64,000 nt of DNA from Cognatishimia sp. MH4019 (GTDB lineage Bacteria; Pseudomonadota; Alphaproteobacteria; Rhodobacterales; Rhodobacteraceae). The stretch spans positions 97,947 through 161,946 of the forward strand of contig NZ_JAHTBL010000009.1 in NCBI RefSeq assembly GCF_020177595.1, written 5' to 3'. The position numbers and the translations under genes are program-made. Positions 8,155 to 16,469 of the stretch are shown in pieces. Each line of letters opens with the position of its first letter. Within the stretch, counting starts at the first letter, position 1. Below the pieces are notes generated by a model. The model had not been told where the DNA came from, searched no databases, and saw only the letters and a list, made by a program, of their open reading frames with translations.

Positions 8155-8709
8155 TCAATCAACGCGAATGACAGTGCCCCGCGGGGCGTTCTTGATGACG
8201 ATGCCACCATTGGTGTTGCGGCCGCCCTGTCCGAAAAGGACAGTCGTGCCGGTTGAATTCTGCAGCCCAATCCGCGCGTGGTGGTTCGAGCCGACCTGCG
8301 CTGTGGCGGCGGTATTGTCGCTGCCGCCCACGATGGCCACGATCGAGCTGTTGTCGTCGCCAACCTGAACCTGCGCGATTTTCGAACGCGGGCTGTCGAT
8401 AATGGCCGCAATCGAGCTGTTGCGATCCCCGACCTGCAGCGCCCCGGCGAATGCGTTTGCACTGCCTGTGACACTGGTCCGGGCGCTGTTGTTCTGACCG
8501 TTTTGCAAAATCAGCGTCGAGGAGCCGGGCGAGTGTGTTTGCTGCCGCTCCATCATCATCGGAGCGACGGCGCCTTGGGTCGTCGCAATGGTCTGCTCAA
8601 GTGTGACATTATCGACACGAAAATCGATGGATTGGGCGGTCGCACCACCCGGAGCGGCCAAAATCGTGACCGCCAGAATGCTTAAACAGGGTCGGAACAA
8701 TGTCCGCAT
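8155..8709 (-). CDS. csgB: Minor curlin / CsgB-like nucleator
   Basis: This 184-aa secreted protein has a signal peptide (about 1-26) and a set of imperfect curlin repeats, for example LQVGDRNSSIAA, VQVGDDNSSIVA and AQVGSNHHARIGLQ. These follow the pattern QxGxxN with small residues. Fewer and more degenerate repeats than in the neighbouring major curlin suggest a nucleator (CsgB-like) role, anchoring and templating fibre growth at the cell surface. The start at 8709 lies two bases past the csgH stop, with AAGG upstream. The choice of nucleator over a second subunit is inferred from repeat quality and gene order. Confidence 0.75.
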   Translation of the reverse strand: MRTLFRPCLSILAVTILAAPGGATAQSIDFRVDNVTLEQTIATTQGAVAPMMMERQQTHSPGSSTLILQNGQNNSARTSVTGSANAFAGALQVGDRNSSIAAIIDSPRSKIAQVQVGDDNSSIVAIVGGSDNTAATAQVGSNHHARIGLQNSTGTTVLFGQGGRNTNGGIVIKNAPRGTVIRVD

Positions 8710-8710
8710 C

Positions 8711-9076
8711 TTAAATATCCTTGCCGTTCGGAGTGCTTGCCCTGCATTGGGTGCGCTCCTGCTGCGCTTCAATCGTCAACTGCGCCGTCAAAACTGTCTC
8801 AGCCGTCATCCGATGAACGGATCTGGCCAATAAAACAGGCGTATTCGCCTCTTTAATGACGACGGGCCCGGCTTGCATCGAGGTTGAAGAATTGGACCCC
8901 GATATTGTTGTGGCCCCTAAAACATAGGACCCTTCCGCCGGACTGTCGGAACTTACAACGGCCTCCAAAGTAACATATTCGCCTTCTGTCGCGAACCGTA
9001 TCTCACAACTCAACGCAGAGACCTGTGCAGCGACGCAACACAGACCAAGGGCAAAAAGAAGGGGTTTGACCGTCAT
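8711..9076 (-). CDS. csgH: CsgH-like curli assembly chaperone
   Basis: This 121-aa periplasmic protein has a signal peptide (about 1-21) and two cysteines, one soon after cleavage (LSCEI) and one near the C-terminus (TQCRAS). They could form a disulfide in a small beta-sandwich. Size, cysteine placement and position between two curlin genes match CsgH, a component of alphaproteobacterial curli operons reported to restrain premature curlin polymerisation. The ATG at 9076 has a GAGG upstream. It lies downstream of a strong hairpin that separates it from the major curlin gene. Confidence 0.75.
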   Translation of the reverse strand: MTVKPLLFALGLCCVAAQVSALSCEIRFATEGEYVTLEAVVSSDSPAEGSYVLGATTISGSNSSTSMQAGPVVIKEANTPVLLARSVHRMTAETVLTAQLTIEAQQERTQCRASTPNGKDI

Positions 9077-9100
9077 CAGGGCCTCGATTTTTCAGAAAAG

Positions 9101-9129
9101 GGCCAAAGGCGCGCGGGTCGCCTTTGGCC
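9101..9129 (-). terminator. Hairpin between csgA and csgH (partial terminator / attenuator)
   Basis: There is a perfect 11-bp inverted repeat: GGCCAAAGGCG at 9101-9111 and CGCCTTTGGCC at 9119-9129, with a 7-base loop. On the minus strand it is followed by CTTTTCTG, a weak T-tract. It lies just past the csgA stop. It could let most transcripts end after the abundant subunit while some read on into csgH-B-F-G, or it could protect the csgA mRNA end. Confidence 0.7.
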
Positions 9130-9180
9130 GGTTTTCAGGCCCCAAAGCCGTGTGGCCCCGAGGCAAAAGGCAAGGCCAGA

Positions 9181-10080
9181 CTACCGGCTGTTCTGGTAGT
9201 TGATCGCCTCGTTGCCGTTGCCGGTCTGCAGAATGGCCGACCGGTTGTCATTGCCAAGCTGCAAGCTGGCCGCCGCGTTGTTTGACGAGCCCAGAGAGCC
9301 GATGGCCGATCCGGAAATGGCCGCCCCTGCGGGCAGGCCACCGCTTTTGGTGGTGCCATTGATTGCGGTCAGCGATTCAAAAATACCGCCACCTTGCGAG
9401 ATGAACGACGCGTTGCCGTTGCCTTCTTGCAGGGTTGCCGCAGTGTTGTTGTCGCCATCCTGGAACGTCACGGTCGAGTTGTTGTTGCCGATCTGGGCAT
9501 GCGCCAGAAGGTTGTCGACACCACCGACCTGAAGGCCGAAGGACGTGTTGCCGTCACCAAGGATCGCGCTCACACCGCCATTATCAATACCCTGCTGGAT
9601 ATGGGCTGCGTCGTTGTCGTCACCGACTTGGCTGATGGCAGCTTCGTTCTGCTCACCGTCCTGGCTGATCAGCGCGTCATTGTCGTCGCCGATCTGCAGG
9701 GTGGCGGATTCGTTGAACGTGCCTTCCTGCATGTTGATGGCCATGTTGCCATTGCCGACCTGAAATTGTGCGTTGCTGTTGAACGCGCCGCCACTGGTCA
9801 CACCCGAACCGCCGGCATTATTAAAGCCCATCTCGTTGCCGAAAGTGCGCACGATCACGCCATTTCCGACCTCGGCTTCCGACGTGCGGTTGAAGAGCCC
9901 GCCAAAGCTGGTCGAGCCATTCGTCACGCTTGCACTTGCCGACTCGTCGGCGATTGCGACCTGCGCGCTGTCATCGGTGTCGATCGCGGTCGATCCGCTT
10001 CCTGCCGTCGCCGTTTGGGCGAAAGCTGTTCCTGCCGTGGCGAAAAATGCCACTGTTGTGCCAAGAAGAACTTTTTTCAT
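9181..10080 (-). CDS. csgA: Major curlin / CsgA-like amyloid subunit with about 13 curlin half-repeats
   Basis: This 299-aa protein has a signal peptide (about 1-22, ending AFAQ) and a mature region dominated by 11-residue curlin half-repeats of the form xGxxNxAxxxQ. Examples are IGDDNDALISQ, IGNNNSTVTFQ and TGNGNEAINYQ. I count about eleven between residues 105 and 220 and two more at the C-terminus, after a Gly/Ser/Ala-rich interruption. Such repeats stack into a beta-solenoid amyloid. E. coli CsgA is about 151 aa with five full repeats, so this subunit is about twice as long. The ATG at 10080 has GGAG six bases upstream. It is the first gene of the csg operon. Confidence 0.88.
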   Translation of the reverse strand: MKKVLLGTTVAFFATAGTAFAQTATAGSGSTAIDTDDSAQVAIADESASASVTNGSTSFGGLFNRTSEAEVGNGVIVRTFGNEMGFNNAGGSGVTSGGAFNSNAQFQVGNGNMAINMQEGTFNESATLQIGDDNDALISQDGEQNEAAISQVGDDNDAAHIQQGIDNGGVSAILGDGNTSFGLQVGGVDNLLAHAQIGNNNSTVTFQDGDNNTAATLQEGNGNASFISQGGGIFESLTAINGTTKSGGLPAGAAISGSAIGSLGSSNNAAASLQLGNDNRSAILQTGNGNEAINYQNSR

Positions 10081-10177
10081 AACGTACTCCATCCATCCTT
10101 TATCATGTGTCTGCGCTCTATTGCGCTTGGACAGGGGGGAGCCTGCTGGAAAGAAAGGTGCTTAAATACTGGGAGGA

Positions 10178-10240
10178 CACACTAGATCGGCGTGAAATCT
10201 GGCGCCAAAAGCACTAGTGCCGGTTCACTATTCAGCGTCT
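10178..10240. promoter_or_regulatory. Putative operator element, copy B (csgA / 10325 divergent promoter region)
   Basis: The same seven blocks as at 311-370 occur here at nearly the same spacing, centred on GCACTAGTG at 10211, which contains an 8-bp perfect palindrome. It lies about 100-160 bases upstream of the csgA ATG and 85-147 bases upstream of the divergent gene at 10325. It is therefore placed to control both. The binding protein is unknown. Confidence 0.5.
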
Positions 10241-10324
10241 TTCCGCCACCAAATCTGTTGCATGAGGCATAAAATTGCCAATGATAGCAGAGAGATAGAA
10301 CAACCCGCCTGGAGGGTCCCGCTT

Positions 10325-10672
10325 ATGCCCACGTTTCCGACCCGTTTTTCGCAAGGGGCCGCAATTTTAGGCGCTCTTCTTGGTTTGAGCGTGTTTCTGT
10401 CACCGCTGCCAGCCTTGGCAGACGGGCCGGTATCGGTTCCGCAGCTCAACACCGCAGGCGCGAGCGTTTTTGTCCCGCAGATCACACAGCGCCCGGCGCG
10501 TGTGCAGCGCAGCGTCCCGCAGCGGACCGCACAGATCCGCCGTACTGCACAACAACCGGCAAGTTCGACGGCGGTTTCGCAGACCCGTATCGTGGATTTT
10601 GGAGAGAGCACGGAAGCGCTCGGATTTCGCCTTCCGAGCGTTCGACAGGGTGTGCGAATCATCGCTCGGTAG
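10325..10672 (+). CDS. Small secreted protein divergent from csgA, function unknown
   Basis: This 115-aa protein has a clear signal peptide (about 1-33, ending PALA). The mature part is short and basic, rich in Gln, Arg, Pro and Ser (for example RPARVQRSVPQRTAQIRRT), with no domain I recognise. The ATG at 10325 is preceded by GGAGG at nine bases, which decides it over an earlier in-frame start at 10217. It is divergent from csgA and shares the intergenic element with it, so an accessory role in the amyloid matrix is possible but unproven. Confidence 0.6.
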   Translation: MPTFPTRFSQGAAILGALLGLSVFLSPLPALADGPVSVPQLNTAGASVFVPQITQRPARVQRSVPQRTAQIRRTAQQPASSTAVSQTRIVDFGESTEALGFRLPSVRQGVRIIAR

Positions 10673-10739
10673 ATGATTCTCATCGGCTTGATTTTGTCCG
10701 GGTCGGCCGCCAAGGCCAGAAAAACGCGGAAAAAAATCG

Positions 10740-10754
10740 TTAATAATGGGTTAA
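10740..10754. promoter_or_regulatory. CtrA-like binding site upstream of the LuxR-type regulator
   Basis: TTAA at 10740-10743 and TTAA at 10751-10754, separated by seven bases, match the TTAA-N7-TTAA consensus of CtrA, the cell-cycle and motility regulator of alphaproteobacteria. The site is about 170 bases upstream of the regulator's ATG. The surroundings are AT-rich, so a chance match is possible. Confidence 0.45.
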
Positions 10755-10922
10755 ACCTATCCTTTTAGACAGGTTCGATTTTTTCGAATTGAGGTAATCT
10801 AGACGCATTATGAGCCTGACCGTTTCGACGCCAAATATCGGAGCGGATTTTTATACAAACTTTTTTAAAGAGTTCTTTGGTTTCTGTCTGATCCTTCCCG
10901 TTTTTTTTTGGAGAAGGGACGT

Positions 10923-11603
10923 ATGGGGAAAATGCATATGACTACTTCGCCTATTAGTATTGGGGAGGCGTCCAAGATCGACGTTATTCTCTCCACAACA
11001 AACACTTTTGAAGAAATCGGCCTGAAATCGGTCGTCACCCAGTTGGGTTGGAGAAACGTGACGCAGTCCGACAGGGTGCCGCGTGAAGACACGATTGCGA
11101 TTGTCAGTGTGACGTCTCAGCAAATGACCAACTCGGCGCTAGCGGCAATTCTGTCGCGCTTTGCACCGGCGCGGGTTGTGTTGCTGGTTCCCTCGATGGC
11201 CAACTTCTTTCTGTTTCTGAAATGTCCGAAGTCGGTTGTGTCGATCCTGCAGCGGGATGCCGATATGGATCATTTGCGCACGACATTGGACTTCATCGGG
11301 ATGGGGCACACGCTGCTTCCTTGGGGTAATTCCGATTGTCAGCCGTGTGTGTCGCAATCCGAACCACCGGATTCGGTGCAGGAAGAATGGCATCTGACCG
11401 ATCGCGAGGTCGAGATCTCGCGCGAGATCGCCGTGGGGCGGTCTAACAAAGAGATCGCGCGCGAGCTTGGGATCGCGGCCAACACGGTCGATGTCCATGT
11501 CAGTGCGATTCGGCGCAAACTGGGCGTGCATAACCGCACCCAGATCGCTGTGAAGATCGTTGAAAAGATGGGGCAGACGCCCCCGTCGCAACTGCTGGCT
11601 TAG
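10923..11603 (+). CDS. LuxR-type transcriptional regulator with degenerate receiver (CsgD-like)
   Basis: This 226-aa protein has a LuxR-type HTH at the C-terminus (about residues 155-210): LTDREVEISREIAVGRSNKE and then NTVDVHVSAIRRKLGV. The N-terminal 130 residues look like a receiver fold without an evident phosphoacceptor Asp. That architecture is seen in CsgD and VpsT, which control amyloid and matrix genes. It lies near the csg operon, so control of curli is a reasonable inference. The ATG at 10923 is preferred because GAGAAGGGA lies just upstream. A TTG at 10908 would place that ribosome binding site inside the gene. Confidence 0.8.
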   Translation: MGKMHMTTSPISIGEASKIDVILSTTNTFEEIGLKSVVTQLGWRNVTQSDRVPREDTIAIVSVTSQQMTNSALAAILSRFAPARVVLLVPSMANFFLFLKCPKSVVSILQRDADMDHLRTTLDFIGMGHTLLPWGNSDCQPCVSQSEPPDSVQEEWHLTDREVEISREIAVGRSNKEIARELGIAANTVDVHVSAIRRKLGVHNRTQIAVKIVEKMGQTPPSQLLA

Positions 11604-12001
11604 GCCAGCCGCCTTATCGCAATCATGACCGCCGCCTGCGTTCTGCGCGGGCGGCGGTCGTATTATTTTAAGGCGTTGCGCTCAGGGTTCAGGCAAGTCG
11701 GCCGCAGCCTTAGCTGATTGTGCGCAAATAGAAGGCGTTCAGGAAAAACCTGCTCATATATTATGCAAGCGTCGGGACTCGCTCCCCTCGAACGCGGCGC
11801 GCCCTTACGCGGTGCGGACCCACATCCGTAAAACAGCACTGTCTTAATCGACACTTGAGTGCCGCGCGACGAAGCCATCCTGGCAGATACTCTTCGTCGC
11901 GCAGCTGCAACGATACGCTGCCGGTCTCACTTAAGCGCATTCTTCGCAGCCGCAAGGCCGGAGCGCGCGGACCCGGACAGCACAACCTGGGAACACTTTT
12001 G
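11604..12001. other. Intergenic region: terminator and urt promoter region
   Basis: The left part holds the terminator at 11627. The rest, in front of urtA, has no gene I can support and no clear sigma-54 element of the TGGC-N8-TTGC type. A plus-strand frame continuous with urtA reaches back to 11855 but has no signal-peptide or family resemblance before 12002. Confidence 0.5.
11627..11670 (+). terminator. Rho-independent terminator after the LuxR-type gene
   Basis: GACCGCCGCC at 11627-11636 pairs perfectly with GGCGGCGGTC at 11650-11659 across a 13-base loop. The T-rich tract TATTATTTTA follows on the plus strand. It ends transcription 24 bases past the regulator's stop. Confidence 0.85.
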
Positions 12002-13285
12002 ATGACTACATTCAAAACATGCGCGGCTTTGACGACGGCGGCCTTGATGGCAACCACGACGGCTGCTCTTGCGCAGGATTGCCCTGTCAAAGTCGGCGTT
12101 CTGCATTCGCTCTCTGGCACGATGGCCATTTCCGAGACGACGCTGAAAGACACGATGGAACTGCTGATTGAACAGCAAAACGAAAAAGGTGGCGTTCTGG
12201 GCTGCGAGATCGAGGCAGTCGTTGTTGATCCGGCTTCTGACTGGCCCTTGTTCGCGGAAAAAGCGCGCGAGCTGCTGACCGTGTCTGAAGTTGACGTGAT
12301 CTTCGGCTCATGGACCTCGGTGTCGCGCAAATCCGCGCTGCCGGTTCTGGAAGAACTCAACGGCCTGATGTTCTACCCTGTGCAATACGAGGGTGAGGAA
12401 AGCTCGAAAAACGTGTTCTACACGGGTGCGGCCCCGAACCAGCAGGCGATCCCGGCGACGGACTATTTCCTTGAAGAACTGGGCGTCGAGAAATTCGCGC
12501 TGCTCGGCACCGACTATGTCTATCCGCGCACCACGAACAACATTCTGGAAAGTTACCTGATCGACAAGGGCATCGCGGAGGAGGATATCTTCGTGAACTA
12601 TACGCCTTTCGGTCACTCTGACTGGGCGACGATTGTGGCTGACGTTGTGGCCCTTGGTGCCGACGGCAAGCAGGTCGGCGTGATTTCGACCATCAACGGC
12701 GACGCCAATATTGGCTTCTATAAAGAACTCGCTGCCGCTGGCGTTTCTGCCGACGATATCCCCGTTGTGGCCTTCTCCGTCGGTGAGGAAGAGCTGTCCG
12801 GTCTGGATACCTCCAACCTTGTCGGCCACCTCGCCGCATGGAACTACTTCCAGTCTGCTGAATCCGAGGCCAACGATGCCTGGGTCGCCGCCTGGAAAGA
12901 GCGTATGGGCGAAGACCGCGTGACCAACGACCCGATGGAGGCGCATTATATCGGCTTCAACATGTGGGTGAACGCGGTGACTGAGGCTGGCACGACCGAC
13001 GTAGATGCCGTCCGCGAAGCGATGTATGGTCAGGAGTTTCCGAACCTGACCGGCGGCACGGCTGTCATGCTGCCCAACCACCACCTCGCCAAGCCGGTTC
13101 TGATCGGTGAGATCACCGCTGACGGTCAGTTTGACATCATTAGCCAGACCGAAGAGGTGCCGGGTGATGCGTGGACAGACTTCCTGCCCGAAAGCGCGGT
13201 TTTGAAGTCAGATTGGCAGACCCTCGGCTGCGGCATGTATAATGTCGAGACCGAGACCTGCGTGCAGCTGACGTCGAACTACTAA
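12002..13285 (+). CDS. urtA: UrtA, urea ABC transporter substrate-binding protein
   Basis: This 427-aa periplasmic protein has a signal peptide (about 1-24) and a type I periplasmic-binding fold of the branched-chain amino acid/urea class. The segments VGVLHSLSGTMAISE at the mature N-terminus and VIFGSWTSVSRKS are characteristic of UrtA. It binds urea for import by UrtBC. The start at 12002 gives the signal peptide; the longer frame back to 11855 does not. Its gene leads a five-gene urt series, and the usual control is by nitrogen status, though I see no clear operator. Confidence 0.94.
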   Translation: MTTFKTCAALTTAALMATTTAALAQDCPVKVGVLHSLSGTMAISETTLKDTMELLIEQQNEKGGVLGCEIEAVVVDPASDWPLFAEKARELLTVSEVDVIFGSWTSVSRKSALPVLEELNGLMFYPVQYEGEESSKNVFYTGAAPNQQAIPATDYFLEELGVEKFALLGTDYVYPRTTNNILESYLIDKGIAEEDIFVNYTPFGHSDWATIVADVVALGADGKQVGVISTINGDANIGFYKELAAAGVSADDIPVVAFSVGEEELSGLDTSNLVGHLAAWNYFQSAESEANDAWVAAWKERMGEDRVTNDPMEAHYIGFNMWVNAVTEAGTTDVDAVREAMYGQEFPNLTGGTAVMLPNHHLAKPVLIGEITADGQFDIISQTEEVPGDAWTDFLPESAVLKSDWQTLGCGMYNVETETCVQLTSNY

Positions 13286-13351
13286 GGGTTCTCCCTCGTG
13301 GGGGCGGGGTTCGCCTCGCCTCCGCACTTTCTCCGATAAGGCACCCCATTT

Positions 13352-15298
13352 ATGCGCTTTCTGGCTCTTTTCTTCGCGGCTGCGATCTCTCTCAGCGTGT
13401 CTGGCGCACAGGCACAACCCGCTGATCTGAAAGCGGTTCTTGAGGTTCACGCCGATCAGATCGAACGCCCGAAACGGCTGGAAGTGGGCGCGGTGGTTGA
13501 TGATCTGATCGCCCTTGGCACGCCCGAGGTGACGGAATTTCTACAGCGCTGGCAGAACCGCGAACTTCACATGCGCGAGGCGGATGGTCAGTTCTTTTAC
13601 ATCGGTGAAGGCGAGCCGATCCCGCTGATCGATGTGATGAGTGGGGAGGTCGTGGGGACCGCCGAAAAGTCCGAGATCAAACAACTGCGCCCCAATGCCG
13701 GGGTGCGTCGTGTGCTTGGATCTGCTCTCGTGCAGTTCCAATTGTCTGATCCAAATATTCTGCGGCGGGTCGCGGCCGTGGACTCCATCGCGCGCCGCCC
13801 GCAAGCGGACCAGTTGGCGCCTTTGCTGGCCTCAATCCCCGATGAACCCGATGCCGCTTTGAAAGAGCGCAAGGAACGGTTGGCAGGCCTGCTGACGGCG
13901 CGGTTCGGGGACACGACCGAAGCCCGTGTCGCCGCCATTGAAGCGCTGTCGGGAGAGCTATCGTTGGACGTGCAAGCGGTCATGAACCAGATCTTGGCGA
14001 CCCGCGATCAAGTCGCTGTCGCCTTGCCCGAAGACGAGAATATTGCCGAGGTCTATGACGTCGGCACCGATTTGACCGAGGCAGAGGCTTACGCCCAGCT
14101 TGTCAGCGCCGAATTAGCCTCACCACTGATCCCGAACGACGCCATCCGCAACGCACTTGCCGCGAATATCGAAGGGGGTTTCGTGGGTGGCGTGCCGGTG
14201 GCGCTGCTCAACACCGACGCCGCCCGCGAGGAGGCTTATGCAACGCTGGCCGAGGCCGGGACCGTCCCGCCTTTGGTTACAGATGCTGACATCAGCTCTG
14301 CCGTGCAATCCCATGTTTTTTATGAGGTTTACACCGAGCCAGACATCGCCGTGACCGACGCTGCCAATGACGCGCTCGACGAAATCACGACGCGTGTCGG
14401 CGTCAATCAGGCGTTGGATTTGACGCTGGACGGGCTGTCTCTGGCCTCGATCTACTTCCTTGCCGCCATCGGTTTGGCCATCACCTTCGGGGTGATGGGC
14501 GTCATCAACATGGCACACGGTGAGTTCATCATGATGGGCGCCTACACGGGCTACGTCGTGCAGCTGTTCATCCCCGATTACACGCTTTCGATCCTTGTGG
14601 CCCTGCCTTTGGCCTTCGCCGTCACCTTCGGCGCAGGCGTCGCGATGGAGCGGCTGGTCATCCGCTGGCTCTATCACCGTCCTTTGGAAACGCTTCTGGC
14701 GACGTTCGGCATTTCCATCGCGTTGCAACAGCTTGCGAAGAACATTTTCGGCACCCAAGCGCGCCCTCTGACGTCGCCCGGTTGGCTGGACGGCGCGTGG
14801 GTGATGAACGACGTGGTGTCCATCAGCTACATCCGCATCGCGATCTTCATTCTGGCGCTGATCTTCCTTGGGCTTTTGCTCTTCATCCTTAATAAGACAC
14901 GTCTTGGCCTAGAGGTCCGCGCCGTTACCCAAAACCCCGGCATGGCCGCGTCGATGGGCATTAACCCGGATCGCATCAACATGCTGACCTTCGGTCTTGG
15001 TTCCGGCATCGCGGGCATCGCAGGGGTCGCCATCGGGCTTTATGCCAAGGTCACCTCTGAGATGGGCGCGGATTATATCGTGCAGAGTTTCATGACCGTG
15101 GTCGTGGGCGGCGTCGGCAATGTTTGGGGTACGCTTGCAGGGGCGTCGCTGATCGGCTTTTTGCAAAAAGGGATCGAGTGGTTCAATCCGGCCAACACGC
15201 TGGCTGCGCAGACCTACATGATCCTTTTCATCATTCTTTTCATACAGTTCCGGCCAAAGGGCATCGTTGCCCTCAAAGGCCGTGCGGCGGGGGATTGA
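13352..15298 (+). CDS. urtB: UrtB, urea ABC transporter permease with long periplasmic N-terminus
   Basis: This 648-aa protein has a signal peptide (about 1-22). A roughly 330-aa extracytoplasmic domain follows, then a LivH-type permease of about eight membrane segments, beginning near residue 365 and including FGVMGVINMAHGEFIMMGAY. The N-terminal domain is typical of UrtB and absent from LivH amino acid permeases, so it supports urea specificity. It is one of the two channel subunits and begins 66 bases after urtA. Confidence 0.93.
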   Translation: MRFLALFFAAAISLSVSGAQAQPADLKAVLEVHADQIERPKRLEVGAVVDDLIALGTPEVTEFLQRWQNRELHMREADGQFFYIGEGEPIPLIDVMSGEVVGTAEKSEIKQLRPNAGVRRVLGSALVQFQLSDPNILRRVAAVDSIARRPQADQLAPLLASIPDEPDAALKERKERLAGLLTARFGDTTEARVAAIEALSGELSLDVQAVMNQILATRDQVAVALPEDENIAEVYDVGTDLTEAEAYAQLVSAELASPLIPNDAIRNALAANIEGGFVGGVPVALLNTDAAREEAYATLAEAGTVPPLVTDADISSAVQSHVFYEVYTEPDIAVTDAANDALDEITTRVGVNQALDLTLDGLSLASIYFLAAIGLAITFGVMGVINMAHGEFIMMGAYTGYVVQLFIPDYTLSILVALPLAFAVTFGAGVAMERLVIRWLYHRPLETLLATFGISIALQQLAKNIFGTQARPLTSPGWLDGAWVMNDVVSISYIRIAIFILALIFLGLLLFILNKTRLGLEVRAVTQNPGMAASMGINPDRINMLTFGLGSGIAGIAGVAIGLYAKVTSEMGADYIVQSFMTVVVGGVGNVWGTLAGASLIGFLQKGIEWFNPANTLAAQTYMILFIILFIQFRPKGIVALKGRAAGD

Positions 15299-15302
15299 GG
15301 CG

Positions 15303-16469
15303 ATGGAACGCTCTTTCATCATGCGCAACCCGTCGGTTCTGTGGTTCCTTCTGGCGCTTGCGCTCTTCACTTTGGGCGTCACGATCCTGTCGGAGGCATT
15401 CGGGGTCGGCACCCTCTCAACCTCTTTCATCAAGACGCTGGGCAAGACGCTTTGCCTATGTCTGATCGCTGTCGCGATGGACGTCGTCTGGGGCTATTGC
15501 GGGATACTGTCGCTGGGCCATTTCGCGTTCTTCGGGCTAGGCGGTTACGCCATCGGCATGTGGCTGATGTATGCGCGCACCGAGGAAATCGTGGTTAATT
15601 CGCTGAACGAAGCGGCCATCCCGCCGACCCAGCAAGAGATCATCGACGGCATCGGCACACAAATCTTTGGCGTCGTCGGATCGTCGGAATTTCCGATGAT
15701 CTGGGCGTTCTCGCATTCGCTGGGATTGCAGTTGCTGATGGTCATCTTGGTGCCGGGCCTGCTGGCGCTGGTCTTCGGTTGGCTGGCGTTCCGCAGCCGT
15801 GTCACGGGCGTCTACCTGTCGATCCTGACCCAGGCGATGACCCTCGCCTTGGCGCTGTATCTTTTCCAAAATGACAGTGGGTTGCGCGGCAATAACGGTC
15901 TGTCGGGCCTGCAAAACATCCCCGGTCTCGACCACCTCGGACAAGCCACCATCTCGATGTGGTTTTTCTGGGCCTCCGCCATCGCCCTGGGCGCGGGCTA
16001 TGTCCTGTTCGCTTGGGTCACGTCCGGTAAGATGGGCAGCGTGATCCGAGGCATCCGCGATGACGAAAGCCGTGTCAGGTTCCTTGGCTACCACGTTGAA
16101 AGCTATAAACTTTTCGTCTTCACCCTAACGGCCGTGGTCGCGGGCATCGCAGGCGCACTTTACTACCCGCAAGCAGGCATCATTAACCCTGCCGAAATCG
16201 CTCCCATTGCCTCCATTTACCTCGCCGTCTGGGTCGCCATCGGCGGGCGCGGGAGGCTTTACGGCGCTGTGATCGGCGCGGCGTTCGTGTCGCTTTTGTC
16301 CAGCTGGTTCACCGGAGGCGGCGCACCCTCGATCCCGCTGGGGTTCTACACGATCCAGTGGACCGATTGGTGGCTGGTGCTGCTGGGCGTCTCGTTCGTG
16401 GCCGTCACGCTCTTCTTCCCGAAAGGCATCGGCGGGCTCTTTGATTATCTGGTGAGGAAAGACCCATGA
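15303..16469 (+). CDS. urtC: UrtC, urea ABC transporter permease
   Basis: This 388-aa LivM-type permease has about nine membrane segments, with the family segment GILSLGHFAFFGLGGYAIG near residue 65 and a C-terminal FFPKGIGGLFDY. It pairs with UrtB. The ATG at 15303 lies four bases after the urtB stop. An ATG at 15321 is an alternative with a more usual ribosome binding distance. The gene overlaps urtD by four bases. Confidence 0.93.
   Translation: MERSFIMRNPSVLWFLLALALFTLGVTILSEAFGVGTLSTSFIKTLGKTLCLCLIAVAMDVVWGYCGILSLGHFAFFGLGGYAIGMWLMYARTEEIVVNSLNEAAIPPTQQEIIDGIGTQIFGVVGSSEFPMIWAFSHSLGLQLLMVILVPGLLALVFGWLAFRSRVTGVYLSILTQAMTLALALYLFQNDSGLRGNNGLSGLQNIPGLDHLGQATISMWFFWASAIALGAGYVLFAWVTSGKMGSVIRGIRDDESRVRFLGYHVESYKLFVFTLTAVVAGIAGALYYPQAGIINPAEIAPIASIYLAVWVAIGGRGRLYGAVIGAAFVSLLSSWFTGGGAPSIPLGFYTIQWTDWWLVLLGVSFVAVTLFFPKGIGGLFDYLVRKDP

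Noticed and set aside
11660..12001. Possible sigma-54 or NtrC site in front of urtA
   Set aside because: TGGCAGATACTCTTC near 11881 resembles a sigma-54 promoter but lacks the GC at the -12 position.
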